64,000 nt of DNA from Isoetes taiwanensis (GCA_021234155.1 JAJEKV010000057.1:7164623-7228622), one strand, 5' to 3'; counted from the first letter of the stretch, positions 8,531-20,291 are shown. The notes: generated from the letters alone by a model not told the origin. Program-made: numbers and translations.

Positions 8531-10300
8531 ATGGCGCCCAGCAACTTTGAAAGATGGTACAATGCTGCAAACCATATCCATCAGCTTCCTGTAGATCAAG
8601 CCTTCTCTGTGTTCGACCACTTGTTTGATCTTCATGCAACTCTGACTAGAACACCATACTACACAGACATTATGTGCCAATATGACCAGCAGGTCCTGCC
8701 TTGGGAAGTTAGACTGCCCCCTAGGGGAGGGAATTGGGTTTCTCTTGAGACACTCACCCAAGCCTTAGGTCGAGAGTTGGTAGGATCCAAAGGCAAGAAG
8801 CAGCTATGGGATAGGACCAGGACCATGCCCGATTACATGACCTGCAGACACAATAGGCATAGGTACCTTTTGTCTCAGACAACCCTTGCCCTTTTCATGC
8901 ACTATAAGTCAATCAACAAAGTAGGGGAACCTTCTGTTCAGCCCTTAGACTTAGCACCACTTGATACCCGTAGGGCCCAGGATCAAATCCTGAATATAGA
9001 GTCCTCTGCCTATGAATACCATGGCACGATGTCAGGGGCACCAGTTCTGCAGATCCATGAAGACTACGAGTAGTTAAAGGAGCAAAACCCAGAATGGGAG
9101 AGCAGGGAGGCAACAAGGATGCAGAGATACATGTCGAGACACGATGACGACATCAGAAGAGCTACCGAGCCACCGGTCGGCATCACAGCTCTGTCGCCGA
9201 TAGTCATCGACGGGGAGGAGTACATTTTTGCAAACGACATCCTCAACTTGTCGTATTGCCAGGAACAGGGTCTTCAAATTGACGAACTCTTAGGCATGAT
9301 AGCACATGGGAAGAGCGCAGACTTCATCGACTATTCATACCAGGAGATTCCAAGGGAGCTGGCGGAGAGACACTCTTATGCTGGGGAGACAATGTCGGAT
9401 ATAGCCGCCTATCAGTAGATAAGGGAGATCTATCGACAGCAAGAACCTATCATTTCAAAGGAGGAGTTCCAGCAGATACAGAGCACACTCTACAAACCAG
9501 GGAGGGGCCCAAGCTCCAGCCGAACAGTTCGAGCCAGGAGCATGAGGGAAGGGTCTAGCAGCATCAACTTAGACAACGCAACCAGCATGTGGAGAGATCA
9601 CGAAGATCTTATGGCAGTAGATGCCTACGGCGAAGCAGCTCAAAGGAAGGGCACTGGATCGCGAGGCACAGGGAAGGGCACGGCACTTCGCTACTATCTT
9701 CCAGCCCTTAGCCAAGGGCAAATGATAGTCTTCCACAAGGAGTTCAGCCCAAGGGGGGAAGAATCCGTGGCACTTCTCATAGCACTCTCGGGCTTCGGGC
9801 AGCACTCGAAGATATCCCGGGGGATTCACCTTTGATCAGCGTATAACCCATGAGAGTTCAACGGAGGGGTGTTTTTTGGACCATTTGCGTACGTATACTT
9901 AGGGGTGTTTTTAGGCACTAATTTGGAGCAATATCTATACACAGAGGGATCAAGTTGCCTTTTAAAATTGCGTATACAAGGGGGGTTTTTTGCTACCCTA
10001 TGAACGCAGATGCCATACCCCCCTTATGTATAAGTGCATCCCCCGGGGAAGATATACGCCCATGCAGACCACATCATCCTTTTCAACAGGGCCGTCGCGC
10101 TCCATTGCCTCGACTTTGCGAGGGGGCACCTTAGGGACGCAACACTTTCAGTGGTAGCAGCAACGGCACCAGAACTCCCGGAACCAGAAATGACCCGAGC
10201 ACTTGAAGGAAGATCGACAAGGAACATCTTGCGCAACCTCGGCAAAGGCCTGCGATTAAGGGATGTCAAGAACTTCTTCAAGCTTTCAGGAGGCCATTGA
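8531..10300 (+). pseudogene. Unknown ORF2 of the H3-bearing element, two amber codons and a MITE insertion
   Basis: One reading frame runs from the ATG at 8531 to the TGA at 10298-10300. It is broken only by TAG codons at 9071 and 9416 and by a 232-bp MITE plus 8-bp target duplication (240 bp together, so frame is preserved on both sides). Without the insertion it would span about 509 codons. There are no frameshifts, unlike in gag-pol downstream. The product is hydrophilic with no membrane segment, zinc knuckle or enzyme motif that I recognise. The first third is rich in aromatic residues and histidine; the middle contains acidic DDD and EE clusters. It is not the gag, which lies downstream. 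Both stops are TAG, as expected from C-to-T change at CAG. Confidence 0.7.
9816..10047 (+). mobile_element. 232-bp MITE inserted in ORF2 (8-bp TSD)
   Basis: Terminal inverted repeats CCCGGGGGAT(T/G)CAC are flanked by GAAGATAT on both sides (9808-9815 and 10048-10055). The 8-bp duplication fits hAT-type transposition. Related copies lie at 17872-18079 (inverted), about 49134-49345 (direct) and, diverged, about 28965-29130. No coding capacity. Confidence 0.9.
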
Positions 10301-10623
10301 ATAGTTGTAAAATTTTCTTAAGTTTTGTGCTAAATGTTTTCTTGTACCCCATTGTGCTAAGACATATCTACTCTAGCATGTAATCTTTATGTATTAATGA
10401 CTATTAACTGTTTTATAAATGCAAGGCCTTGTATGGTTTCCTTTATAACTAAAGATAATTCAATTACAAGTAAGATTGATCAACATCTAACCCAAATAAC
10501 ATGTATTGATGATCAATCCTTGCAGCAAGGAACTCAAGTGCAAGATCCCAAGACCAGCACCGACAACGCAATTGGGTACCAAGGAATTTGTTTGGCAGAG
10601 AACAAGAAGACTTTGAGCAGGAT
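10301..10623 (+). other. Spacer between ORF2 and gag
   Basis: T-rich stretch after the ORF2 stop, then sequence with acceptor-like TCCTTGCAG (about 10517-10525) and TTTGGCAG before the gag start. No ORF of note. Confidence 0.5.
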
Positions 10624-11875
10624 ATGTCACCAGAGGCAATCAACGCAAGGCTGATGCAGATGAGGAACCAGATGCAACACTTGATCAACTGGGCGACACC
10701 TCTGATGAATGAGCAGGAAGATGGTCCTCTACCTCCACCTCCACCTTGTCTTAGGGTGGTGGCCTAAGTCCCTCGCCGGGAAGGGGAGGGCACTAAGGGG
10801 AACGTCGGGGATAGGAGAAGGAAGAGGAGAACCAGGAGCCCATCGTCATCTAGCTCCAGCTCATCGAGGCGGTTCTTCCGGTGAGGACAGCTCTAGCTCG
10901 GCCAATCGGTCAGATACACCTAGAGCAAGGAAAAAAGCAAGCAAGAAAGGCGGATGACTATCGAGAAAAAGGTGGATAGTGCTATGAGCAGCATTATGGA
11001 AGACAAGGAAGGCGGGCGGTTCTCGGGAAAGATAGATCGGGCATGGAGGTGAAGCATGGCTTGATGAAATGGAAGAATTTGGCAACTCCTACGGTATGAA
11101 AGACAAGGACATAGGGAAAGTTGCTGACTAACCTTATTGGATCGGCAAGGATCCGGTGGAAGGGATATGCTAAGTCTAACAAGTGAAGAGGAACAATTGC
11201 AGATTTAAGACCTTGACAAGGCTTTCCGTAAGCACTATGTGCCAAGGTCTCATACTAGTATGTGATCCCAGTTTTACAAGGTTGAATGTGGTAGCTTGTC
11301 AAGAGCTAAGTATAAAGAAGAATTCATGAGTCTCGTGCTCCATGTTCCCCGAGTCTCGAAGGCCAGAAGTGGATACCTACATTGAGGGATTGAACAACAA
11401 TATCAAGAGGCTTGTTAGAGCAATCAACCCAAGGTGGATTCAAGAGAGGCCTAAGATAAAGCTATAAGTTTGGAGGAGGCACCAAAGCAACTCCAGCAGA
11501 GAAGCAAATCAACCTTCAGGGGGTAAGAGTTGAGGCGTGATCGGGGGCAATATCGGGGTAAGCAATCAGCAGCTACACCATCAGGAGGCCGGCAACAAGG
11601 TAAGAGTCGAACAAAGCTTTTTGGGGACCGTAAGCCACGAGGAATGCATCAGGAGGCAATGCTCTTAAGCCGTCTCCTAGACCGATGCCGAAGGAGAAGA
11701 GACAGAATGCATTGAGAAAAAAAACTATGCTTCAGTGCTTCGGCCCGTGGCAATCAACGCATGATTGCCCATTCGTCATGCAGGCAGACCTTGGCCGGTA
11801 ACTTGTGGATTGGGATTCCCCAAACGAAGCCGGGCGAGGCGGCGACCACCTCGCCAGGAGGCCGGGACTTCATAG
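10624..11875 (+). pseudogene. gag pseudogene of the H3-bearing element
   Basis: Begins MSPEAINARLMQMRNQ at 10624. Frame-shifting fragments typical of plant gypsy gag follow: EAWLDEMEEFGNSYG (about 11052), a capsid-like FYKVECGSLSRAKYKEEF (about 11275) and NNNIKRLVRAINPRW (about 11395). A degenerate cysteine/histidine knuckle follows near 11730 (CF..W...HDCP). Many frameshifts and stops, so no capsid could be made from this copy. Confidence 0.75.
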
Positions 11876-12397
11876 ATGGTGAGTGCCACATATGTGCAAA
11901 CATTGAGTCGTGATATTGAGAATCACGACCGATCATTATCAGCGGCTGATGGGATCATAGATAGTAATCCATATGTAGTCCTCATAGATACAGGTAGCTC
12001 TCACAATTTTGCATCTCCTAGGTTGGCTGCCCTAATGAAGAACAAGGTATTGAAGTCTAAGCCAAGGCCAGTGGCTATGGCAAATGGCGCCATTCGGCAC
12101 ACTAAGGGGAGGAGGATCATCTTTGACATAGACCTTAGTGGGGCTAAGTGGCCGATGGGGGCGGAAGTCATGGATATCGGAAGATATGATCTTATAGTGG
12201 GGATGGAATTCTTGAAGCCAGCTAAAGCCATGATTGATTGCGACCGGAACGAAGTCACCATGACGGCACCAGACGGCAGCAAATTGATAGTGAAAGGTAA
12301 GAAGGTAGATTCTCTCATACAGTGTATCTCTTTGAAGCAGTTAAGGAAGAGTATAGAAAGGAATAAGGTGGTACATCTTGAGGATGGAATCAGTTGA
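11876..12397 (+). pseudogene. Retropepsin-like aspartic protease domain
   Basis: ORF of 173 codons with the catalytic triad in VVLIDTGSSHNF (Asp at 11987) and the downstream flap and hydrophobic-Gly pattern YDLIVGMEF. This domain would cleave Gag-Pol. It is locally intact but separated from RT by a frameshift at about 12395 and from gag upstream, so it is classed as part of a broken pol. Confidence 0.85.
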
Positions 12398-13244
12398 GCC
12401 AGGCAAGCAGAATGGAAGTGACCCAAAGGGGGAATCAATTGCCCAGGCAGATAGCAAGGCTTATTTCAGAGTTCAAGGATGTATTTCCAGATGAAATCCG
12501 CAGCTGCCACCTTATAGGGGTGTGGAATGTGAGATCACATTGGCTCCAGATGCGAAGCCTACCAGTAAGGCGCCATATAGAATGAGCACCCCAGAATTGA
12601 TTGAGCTCAAGAAGTAGCTTCAGGAATTGCTCGAGCTTGGGTTTATAAGAGCAAGTGTGTCTCCTTTCGGAGCACCTATACTCTTTGTGAAGAAGAAAGA
12701 TGGGAGCTTAAGAATGTGCATAGACTATCGCCAGCTCAATAAGCAGACGATAAAGAACAAATATGCATTGCCAAGGGCAGATGACCTAATGCACCAGTTA
12801 CAAGGAGCAAAGGTATTCTCTAAAATTGATTTGAGGTCAGGATACCACCAGATAAGAATAAAAGAAGAGGATATCTATAAGACCGCTTTTAGAACGCGGT
12901 ATGGTCACTTTGAGTTTACAGTAATGCCCTTTGGATTGTCGAACGCTCCAGAAACATTTATGCGCCTCATGAACGACATCTTCAGAGACTTCTTGGATGA
13001 GTTTGTTATTGTCTTCTTCGACGACATTCTAATCTACAGCAAGTCCATTGAGGAACATTGTCAGCATCTCAGGAAAGTGTTGGAAAAGTTGAGACGTCAT
13101 CGGTTGTATGGGAAGCTCTCCAAATGCCACTTTGCAACAGGCCGAGTGGAATATTTGGGCCATGTAGTAACATCCGAGGGAATCTCCACAGATCCATCTA
13201 AGATTGAGGCAATAGTTGATTGGCCAGCTCCAAGGAATGTGTAA
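12394..13244 (+). pseudogene. Reverse transcriptase domain
   Basis: An upstream linker (FKDVFPDEI, about 12470) is out of frame with the main block 12627-13244. The main block carries the RT landmarks [31 protein letters not shown] (first catalytic Asp at 12828), [12 protein letters not shown] and FFDDILIYS (catalytic DD at about 13020). It ends at a premature stop after the thumb-start motif [10 protein letters not shown]. Catalytic residues are intact but the polyprotein frame is not. Typical Ty3/gypsy RT, closely similar to the fragment at 45130-45480. Confidence 0.93.
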
Positions 13245-13820
13245 GTAAAGAAGCTTTCTTTCGGGTTGGCATGGATATTACGTAAAGTTCGTGGAAGGAC
13301 TTTTGCTAAGTGGGCATCCCTCCGGCTCGGACCTCACCAAGACCAAGAAGATTAAGGATTGGACTAGCCATTGGTTAGAGAAAGTCCAAGCTTCCTTCGA
13401 AGCTTAAGGAGGCCTTTAACAACGGCACCATTGCTTGTTCTCCGGATCCGAGTAAAGATAAGTTGGTAGCAGCGGATGCAGCAAGATAGCAACAGAGCAG
13501 ATCTTGATGCAAGAAGGAAGGGTAGTTGCCTACGACTCGGCTAAGAAGAAGATGAACGACGCCGAAAGCAACGCTACCCAACCCATGATCGGGGAGCTGC
13601 TAGCCATTGTCGTATGCTAAGGATATGGAGGCATTATTTCTTTCGGGAGGAAGTTTCAATTAGATAACCGATCACCGAGTCTTCAGTATCTTTTCACCCA
13701 GCCACTCCTCAACTTAAGGCAAAGGAGGTGGATGGAATTCCTTGAGGAGTATGATTTTGATATTATATATAAGCCCGGCAAGCTTAATGTTGTAGCAGAT
13801 GCCCTCTCCAGGAGACCATT
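13245..13820 (+). pseudogene. RNase H domain, decayed
   Basis: Pieces in shifting frames match gypsy RNase H and its connection: DLTKTKKIKDW (about 13338), ACSPDPSKDKLV (about 13433), ITDHRSLQYLFTQP (about 13666) and the end motif KPGKLNVVADALSRRP (13770-13818). Numerous frameshifts. Confidence 0.8.
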
Positions 13821-14240
13821 TCAGACAAGGACGCATTGTAATGCGATTTCCACTCTTTCGAGTGAGTTTGGCAAGAAGATTGAGGAGTCCTTGCCAACGG
13901 ATGTGGACTTCAAGGAGGTGTGGGAAAGCCTCTCCAAGGAAGCCAGAACAGATAAAGAGCGGGAAGCCTTCAAGCATTATAAGAAGGAAGGCAACCTGTT
14001 GTATCATAAGCATAAGTTGTGTGTGCCCGAATCATCAGGAGTAAGGAAGTTAATTCTCCATGACACACATAACAGCCCAATAGCAGGGCATGCCGGCTTC
14101 ATGAAGACCTATTTCAAGATTCGAAGTAGTTACTTCTGGCCAGGAATGAAGAGGCAGATAGCTGCATATATTTTGGGGATTGTCAGTTATGCCAGCAGAC
14201 CAAAGCGGAGCAACTTCGGATTCCAGGTGCTTTAGAGCCA
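13821..14240 (+). pseudogene. Integrase N-terminal zinc-binding region
   Basis: The block HDTHNSPIAGHAGFMKT and YFWPGMK (about 14060-14150) is the His-His half of the HHCC integrase domain. The Cys-Cys half is lost: the expected C-x-x-C after AAYI reads GIVSYAS. A frameshift separates it from the catalytic core. Confidence 0.8.
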
Positions 14241-15027
14241 TTGGGGGTGCCAAATGCGAAGTGGGAGGTCATAAGCATGGATTTCATCACAGATCTCCCT
14301 AGAACTCTTCGAGGCAAGGATGCATTGATGGTTGTCGTAGATAAGTTATCTAAGATGGCACATTTTGTGCCTTGCAAGACTACTGACACCGCATTAGACA
14401 CTGCCAAGTTATTTGTAAGGGAGATTTTTAGACTCCATGGCATGCCTCGGGAGATAATATCTGATAGAGATTCTAAGTTTATGAGTGCCTTTTGGCAGGA
14501 TCTCTTTAGCTCTCCATGAGCATGGCATATCATCCCCAAACAGATGGCCAGACGGAGAGGACGAATCGGATCATTGAAGACATGCTTCGAAGTTATGTGT
14601 GGAACAAGCAGTCCAAGTGGGATGAGTACATCCACTTGGTGGAATTCGCCTACAATAGTGCCAAGCAAGAGTCATCGCAGATGTCTCCTTTCATGGTAAA
14701 TTACGGGTACCAGTGCCTAACCCCGGACACCTGGCACAATCCTGTGTCGAAGGTGGAAGTATCCCAGCAGATGTTAGGGGATATGCAGCAGTTAGTGGAG
14801 GAAGTAAGGGTTACTTATTGGCAGCAAGAAGTCGGCAGAAGAGTGTAGCCGACAAGCACAGGACCGTAAGAGAGTTCAAGGTAAGCGATAGCGTTTGGTT
14901 GAAGATCAAGGTGAAGCAAGCCAAGCTTCGGATTGGGAGTTGTAAGAAGCTTGCCCCTAGGTGGGCGGGATACGCCTTTAAGGCATTCTCTAGGCCACAC
15001 GCACCAAGAGGTGCGCATGACCATTAG
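14241..15027 (+). pseudogene. Integrase catalytic core and C-terminal region
   Basis: First Asp in MDFITDLP (about 14280), second Asp in IISDRDSKF (about 14463) and Glu in TDGQTERTN (about 14555) make the DDE triad with family-like spacing. A break at 14516 costs a few residues, and frames change again near 14848. The last part VSDSVWLKIK...KLAPRWAGY is the usual C-terminal DNA-binding region. No chromodomain is readable downstream. Confidence 0.88.
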
Positions 15028-15723
15028 GGTCATGTGAGTGAGGAATGAGGCATGGTGGGCGATGATGGGACATCGATCGGATGATCTCTATGCCACGATG
15101 CGGGGGACGCACACCTGGCCGTAGGAGGGTCATGGTGAAGGTTAAAGTGATCATGCGTGATGATGGGATCGTGAGACGTTCCCTAGCTTCAAACCCTTGG
15201 GGCATGATGCACTAGGGGTACTCGGCACCGGGTAACCGAGTACAAGGTAGCACTCGATCATGGGCAATGATGGGAGCATCTTAAATGATCCTTAAGCTCA
15301 AATCCAAAAGGGCCATGATCTTGGGCAAGGTAGTAGGATAACCTTGAGCCAGTAGTTCGGCTCAAGGAGGTAAGGGGGGTGGTCCCCTAAAACCACAAAT
15401 TATTAACTAAACTAACGTAATGTGCTCCTTTTGCAGGCAAGTAGAAGGTGGACTTCAACGAGGAGCGCATTACGAGAAGACAGGGAGAGCCATAATTTAG
15501 ATTATGAACCCTAATAACCCTTATAATAATATTTTGAATTGTCATAAGAAATAACGTTGTCAAGGCTATATAATTTTGTATAAGTACAAATATAGCCTAA
15601 ATTTTGACTTTAACTAATAAAACTTGATTGTTGAAGTAAACTAAAGGCTATGACATGTTGTTTCTTTTGCAGGCATAAGATAGGTTCGTCACTTTAGCGC
15701 AATGCTGAGGACAGCATTGTCCT
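15028..15723 (+). other. 3' untranslated region of the H3-bearing element
   Basis: Non-coding. Contains several short ATGATGGGA-type repeats (15060-15270) and two acceptor-like TTTTGCAG sites (about 15430 and 15665). Confidence 0.6.
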
Positions 15724-15736
15724 AAGGGGGGGAGAA
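15724..15736 (+). other. Polypurine tract
   Basis: AAGGGGGGGAGAA directly before the TGTGACGG start of the 3' LTR; the plus-strand primer site of reverse transcription. Confidence 0.93.
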
Positions 15737-17382
15737 TGTGACGGTCTAGAGGAATATACGCCATAAATACGTATATTCCTGGATCCGTCACTATACAAGT
15801 CTATCTTCATAGCCTTGTATACCATAGATTGTGGCACTAGGGGGCATGGCCAAGTTATTCACATAACTTAGCCAACCATAGGTTAAGACCATTATCCACG
15901 TGGCCTTAACCTATTGGGCACCCGCCACCCAGGACGCACCTGATTGGTGCCACGTGGCATCCTAATTGGACCTAACTTATATAGGCTGGAACCCTAACCC
16001 TAGGCCTCTTTCCAGCCCTAGCACCCAGAGACTCATCTACTCGTTCGAAACCCTGTTTCGAACATCGTTTGCTGTGGCATAGACTGGTGCAGCAGCCCCC
16101 GTAGGGTAGACTCGTTCTTGGAGCAAGAGCAGCATCACGTGAGTCGAAAACCATGGAGGCACACGGATCTAGAGGGAGAGCATCAGGGGCAGGTATGTAG
16201 AGTAGTAGTTGTGATAGCTCATCTGGAATTAGCATTCCAGATGTGCTAGTATCTTGTATCTAGAGTAGAGCCATCCTAGAACCCGTATTCAACATCTTGA
16301 ACCCTAGTCAATGAACCCTAACCATTAGTTAGATTTGTATGATTAGGTTAAGATGTTCTTCTCATGATCATACTTAGGATATGATGATTATGTGATGTTG
16401 GTTGATCATGTTTGCTCCTCTTGTATTGGGAAGGGGGGTAGAGACCTAGGGCCATATGTAGTATGCTCCTAGAGTAGATCCCTTAGTTCCTATTAGTTGC
16501 GGCCTGTGCATAGGAGCCCACCAGGCTATCGAGGCTATGACGAGACTCAGCACCACATAATGGGGCTAGAGGGAATGTGGAGGGAGGATCCCCGCCGAAA
16601 GTGGGGGCCGGGGGGATCCCATAGTGGGCTAGGGCTTATGGTCGGTCACTGCGGTGGGCCGAGCATGGGTCCGACACCTCCCGGGCAATGGTGACGCCGC
16701 CTCTCGAGAGCTGCAAGTGTTGGCTTGGCTCGCTTTGGGGGGTTAAGTCGGGCACGAATCGCGGTGTCGCCACGATTCTCTAGCCGCCCACGGAATCTCT
16801 AGACCTGGGGAAGGGAGATGCAACCCTTCCCCGCCTCATCCGGACCGGGGAGATGCAACACCGAGTAGTCCCGGATGGGTGATGCCATGGGATTATGCGT
16901 GTCAGGAAGGCTAGAGTCATGCCGAGCCTCGATTTAGCCCATCCGCAAAGTATGCATGTGGAGGGGCGGATGGAGTGGTCAACCCTAGCCATTGTTCTAT
17001 GCCAGCCCTCGCCATTGCCATGACTCGGTCTGCTCTATCTTGAGGCCTAGCCAGTCAGTCATCCTCCTTATGAGTCTGAGCCTAGGTAGGAGCTCTCATG
17101 TTTTACGGTTTATGCTTATCATCTTTGTAGTGATATATGTGAGATGCACTACCCTTCGAGGTAGCACTTATATGTTTGATGCTAGTTCTGACATGTTATC
17201 GCTTCCGCTGTTATAGGAGCCCATAGGGGAAGGGCGCGCAAGACACCTTCGTGTTCCCTCCCCGCACTAGGGATCACCTCAGAGTGCGGGGTAGACGAAG
17301 GGTCCGTGCGGTTGTTGAGCCGGACGGGGGATTTCCTGCCAAGTGTACGGCTGGCGCCGTATGTTTAGCAGGGAGCGTCACA
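15737..17382 (+). repeat. 3' LTR of the H3-bearing element
   Basis: 1646 bp, starting TGTGACGGTC and ending GTCACA; includes 105 bp missing from the 5' copy. Differences from the 5' LTR are concentrated in GC-rich tracts (5200-5600 versus 16550-16950) and include many 1-3 bp indels. Confidence 0.95.
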
Positions 17383-17387
17383 ATGAG
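17383..17387. repeat. Target site duplication, right (ATGAG)
   Basis: Identical to 4494-4498; continues into the host repeat. Confidence 0.95.
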
Positions 17388-19747
17388 TCCGCCAAGGAAT
17401 ATCAAATAAGTCATTAAAGAACGTGAACAACCCAAAGGATATGTAAGATGCAAAAGGGCATTGTCGATATTTTCTTGAGCCGGTGTTTAGTTCTACCTGG
17501 TGTTCAAAATGCCCTTAAAATTTTCCTAGATTTCATCAGTTCAAGTGAATTTCTCAAGATTCCCTAGGATTCTATAATATTCCATGAAGATTCCTTGAGA
17601 CCTCTAAAGATTCCATATATTCCCTTAAATCCCTTGAAAATCCTAAGTTTCCTTCATAATCTGTCAAACTCTCTTCAGATTCTCTAAGGTTCTCTCATGA
17701 TGTCGCAATGTTCTAATACGACAAAGTGATGCCAAATAATACTCAATTTGTAAGCATTAAATGGAATCGTAATTACTATATTACGTGTCATTCAAGCTTA
17801 AAAAATGTGATAACTCTTTTAAATGTTACTCTTTTATTTTTCTTAACATATGTTATAAAAGTGGTGCCATGCCTCGAGGAATGCACTTATACATAAGGAG
17901 CATATGGCATTTGTGTTTGAAAGGTAGCAAAAGATCTCCTCCCTATACAGAATTTGCATTAGACCAGTGCTTAAAAGCATCCCTAACCCCTAAGTACACA
18001 TACAAAAAATGGTCTCAAAACAATCCCATCCCTTGAGCTCTCTTGAATTATACGCCAAATAAAGGTGAATCCCTCGAAGATTATATATCAATATTAACGT
18101 GAGCACTCCAAATAGACTATCATGTGACAACTCTCATGTTAAGATAGCACATGGCAATTGAGACCTAAATGCCAATTTGTTGAAGGTAGTGCAATAACAA
18201 GCAACCACATTATTTGTAGCCTATTTGCTTTAGGCATAACAATATTCTAATGACTGCGCAAGCAACCACAAGATATGCATACCCTAACCAAACATGCCAA
18301 AAAGCTTTAAGAACCTTGGAGTTCCAGACTAGATATGGCTAATCCACATTCTTTTATTGGACAATACTTACTCCAAGCAATTTCCACAACTGCACCTCTC
18401 ATTGCCATGCCAAACAAAAATATGAAATGTGGCAATGTTCCTTTTTTAAGTTTTGTGATGCTGAAATTAATGTACACAGTTGATATAGATTAGGTATGAG
18501 CAACTTTACCTAGTGATTAGTTGGTTCTAGATTTTATCTAGTAGTAGTACAGACAGATGTTCATGAACTCGATGAGGGCCAGCTTGATGTTGTAGTACAA
18601 CTGAGGTTTGATCTAGCAAGTCATAACGCCTCTATGAATTTATGTCTAAATACAAATATCTAGCATTAATAACAGGGGATCCCTTTGTATTTTGTATACT
18701 TTTCAATATGACTTTTGCTACGATTTAGTGGTGTATTCGAGTTTTTATACTAATGCATACATCAAAAGTGAGCACTGTAGTTCATGTTAAAATTCCACTT
18801 TCCTAATGGTTTAGCCTCATGTTTGCATAGCTTGTTGCATCTTTAAGTTCTTAATCAAGAGGCTCACATGCATATGCCGAGCTCTTACTTTCTAGAGTAA
18901 GGCTTATAAACTATAGGGCCTATAAACTATCCAGTTTCATTCTTTGATTCACAGAAGGAGAAGCTCTGATTGGTAGGGAAGCGGCACAAGAAAATTTATT
19001 TGGAGCTTCGAATCTCCTTCCCTGATGGTCGGTCGCGTAGTGAGAGTTCTATTTAACCGTCCTATGAACAAGCAGCAGTGGTATGCATATATATTGGGCA
19101 ATTATTTTTGCCTCTACAGAAAGCAAGTGCATCATTACTGAAAATTACAAGCAATACCAGCTTAAGCATCCAAAGTGGAACGAAACAACATTGCCTTAAT
19201 ACCAATAATAATTCTAGACCCAGTTTGAGTCGTGCCTAGCGGGCTTTTCCAAACGAAGAATATCAGAATTTATTGCTTTTTGCAGGGTAAGTAGTGCTAA
19301 CAGGTTAGAGCCTAGATTTGTACTTTTTGATATTCAATTGGAGCTTTCCATTATGTGCTTAAACCGTGAACATATATTCTATGCATAGTTGGGTCGACCT
19401 ACCAACCTAAATGTGGATTTCTTGCCGACCTACCGACCCATTCTGCCAAAATCCAAATTTGTAGTTTAATGCAGATAGTTCATAAACAACCTTCAATACA
19501 TCTATAACGACTACTACTCCTGATTAAACAGAAAATAGATGAACTTAAACTAAGCAACTTATAGTGTTACGAACAGAATTACAGGTGCATGAATTAGAAC
19601 ATGGCATAAAAGGGAATGAAGAGATACGTAACTACAAGAAAAAAAAGGGGGCAGAATGAAATATGCTATTAAGAATTAAAAGATAAGGCAAATAAGATGT
19701 TCTCAAGAATTAATATTTGCACTCGAATTTATAGTGCATGCTGCAGG
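17383..19747. repeat. Middle-repetitive family, arm A (inverted partner 47455-49870)
   Basis: Matches the reverse complement of 47455-49870 over its whole length with scattered differences. Segment 17480-17790 also matches 30440-30750 and 50500-50747/52911-52980 in direct orientation. Contains a copy of the 0.2-kb MITE at 17872-18079. No coding sequence recognised. Confidence 0.85.
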
Positions 19748-20257
19748 TGTTGGATATCGGGCAGTATCTAAGCAAGCCCATCATGCATTTCACCTGCACT
19801 TATGAGGTCTCCCCAAAGCGGCCCAAGCTCAGAAATGGCGCCTACTCGGGTCCCCCGAGATATCTATCAAAGTCCACCTCTACAAAGACTCCACCGATTT
19901 TCTTTGTGCACCCGGATGTCGGCACTCCACCGGATGCTAAGATCTTCCCTCTCGCTGACGCTATAATCCAGAAGCCTTCTGATTCAGAGATCTTCACTCA
20001 GATGCTCTATCTCTCTCTGCTTTATCTTCTGTGAATCGCTGAAGAAATCTTTCGATCTACCCGCTGCCCAACTTCCGATAGCCTCAATCTGAGCTTTGAG
20101 CTTCCCCTAAATGATTCTTTGCCTCCACCTCCTGTCTCCCGATCGCTGCCAAGGAACTCCCTTTTATATCCTTCTGTTACACGCTTTCCAGAAGCATGTT
20201 TTTTGCTTCAGGATGCCACGTATTTTGTAAAGGCTACATATGCCATGTATTCCAACA
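19748..20257 (-). repeat. 3' LTR of the copia element (minus orientation)
   Basis: 510 bp, similar to 24292-24792 with several small indels; follows the polypurine tract on the minus strand. Confidence 0.93.
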
Positions 20258-20291
20258 CTCCCCCTTAGCCTTTACAATCCACGACTCCTAC

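Larger units (their letters stand above)
4499..17382 (+). mobile_element. Full-length Ty3/gypsy-type LTR retrotransposon carrying a histone H3-like gene
   Basis: Two LTRs (4499-6036 and 15737-17382) begin TGTGACGG and end GTCACA. They are flanked by the 5-bp duplication ATGAG. A tRNA-iMet primer binding site follows the 5' LTR and a polypurine tract precedes the 3' LTR. Domain order is leader, H3-like ORF, unknown ORF2, gag, protease, RT, RNase H, integrase, which is the Ty3/gypsy order with two extra genes at the 5' side. gag and pol contain many frameshifts and stops, so this copy cannot be autonomous. A 232-bp MITE has inserted into ORF2. No chromodomain can be read after the integrase. 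The LTRs differ by many point changes and indels plus a 105-bp deletion in the 5' LTR, so the insertion is not very recent. Confidence 0.95.

Noticed and set aside
15028-15480. Chromodomain after the integrase
   Set aside because: All three forward frames were read; no aromatic-cage pattern was found.
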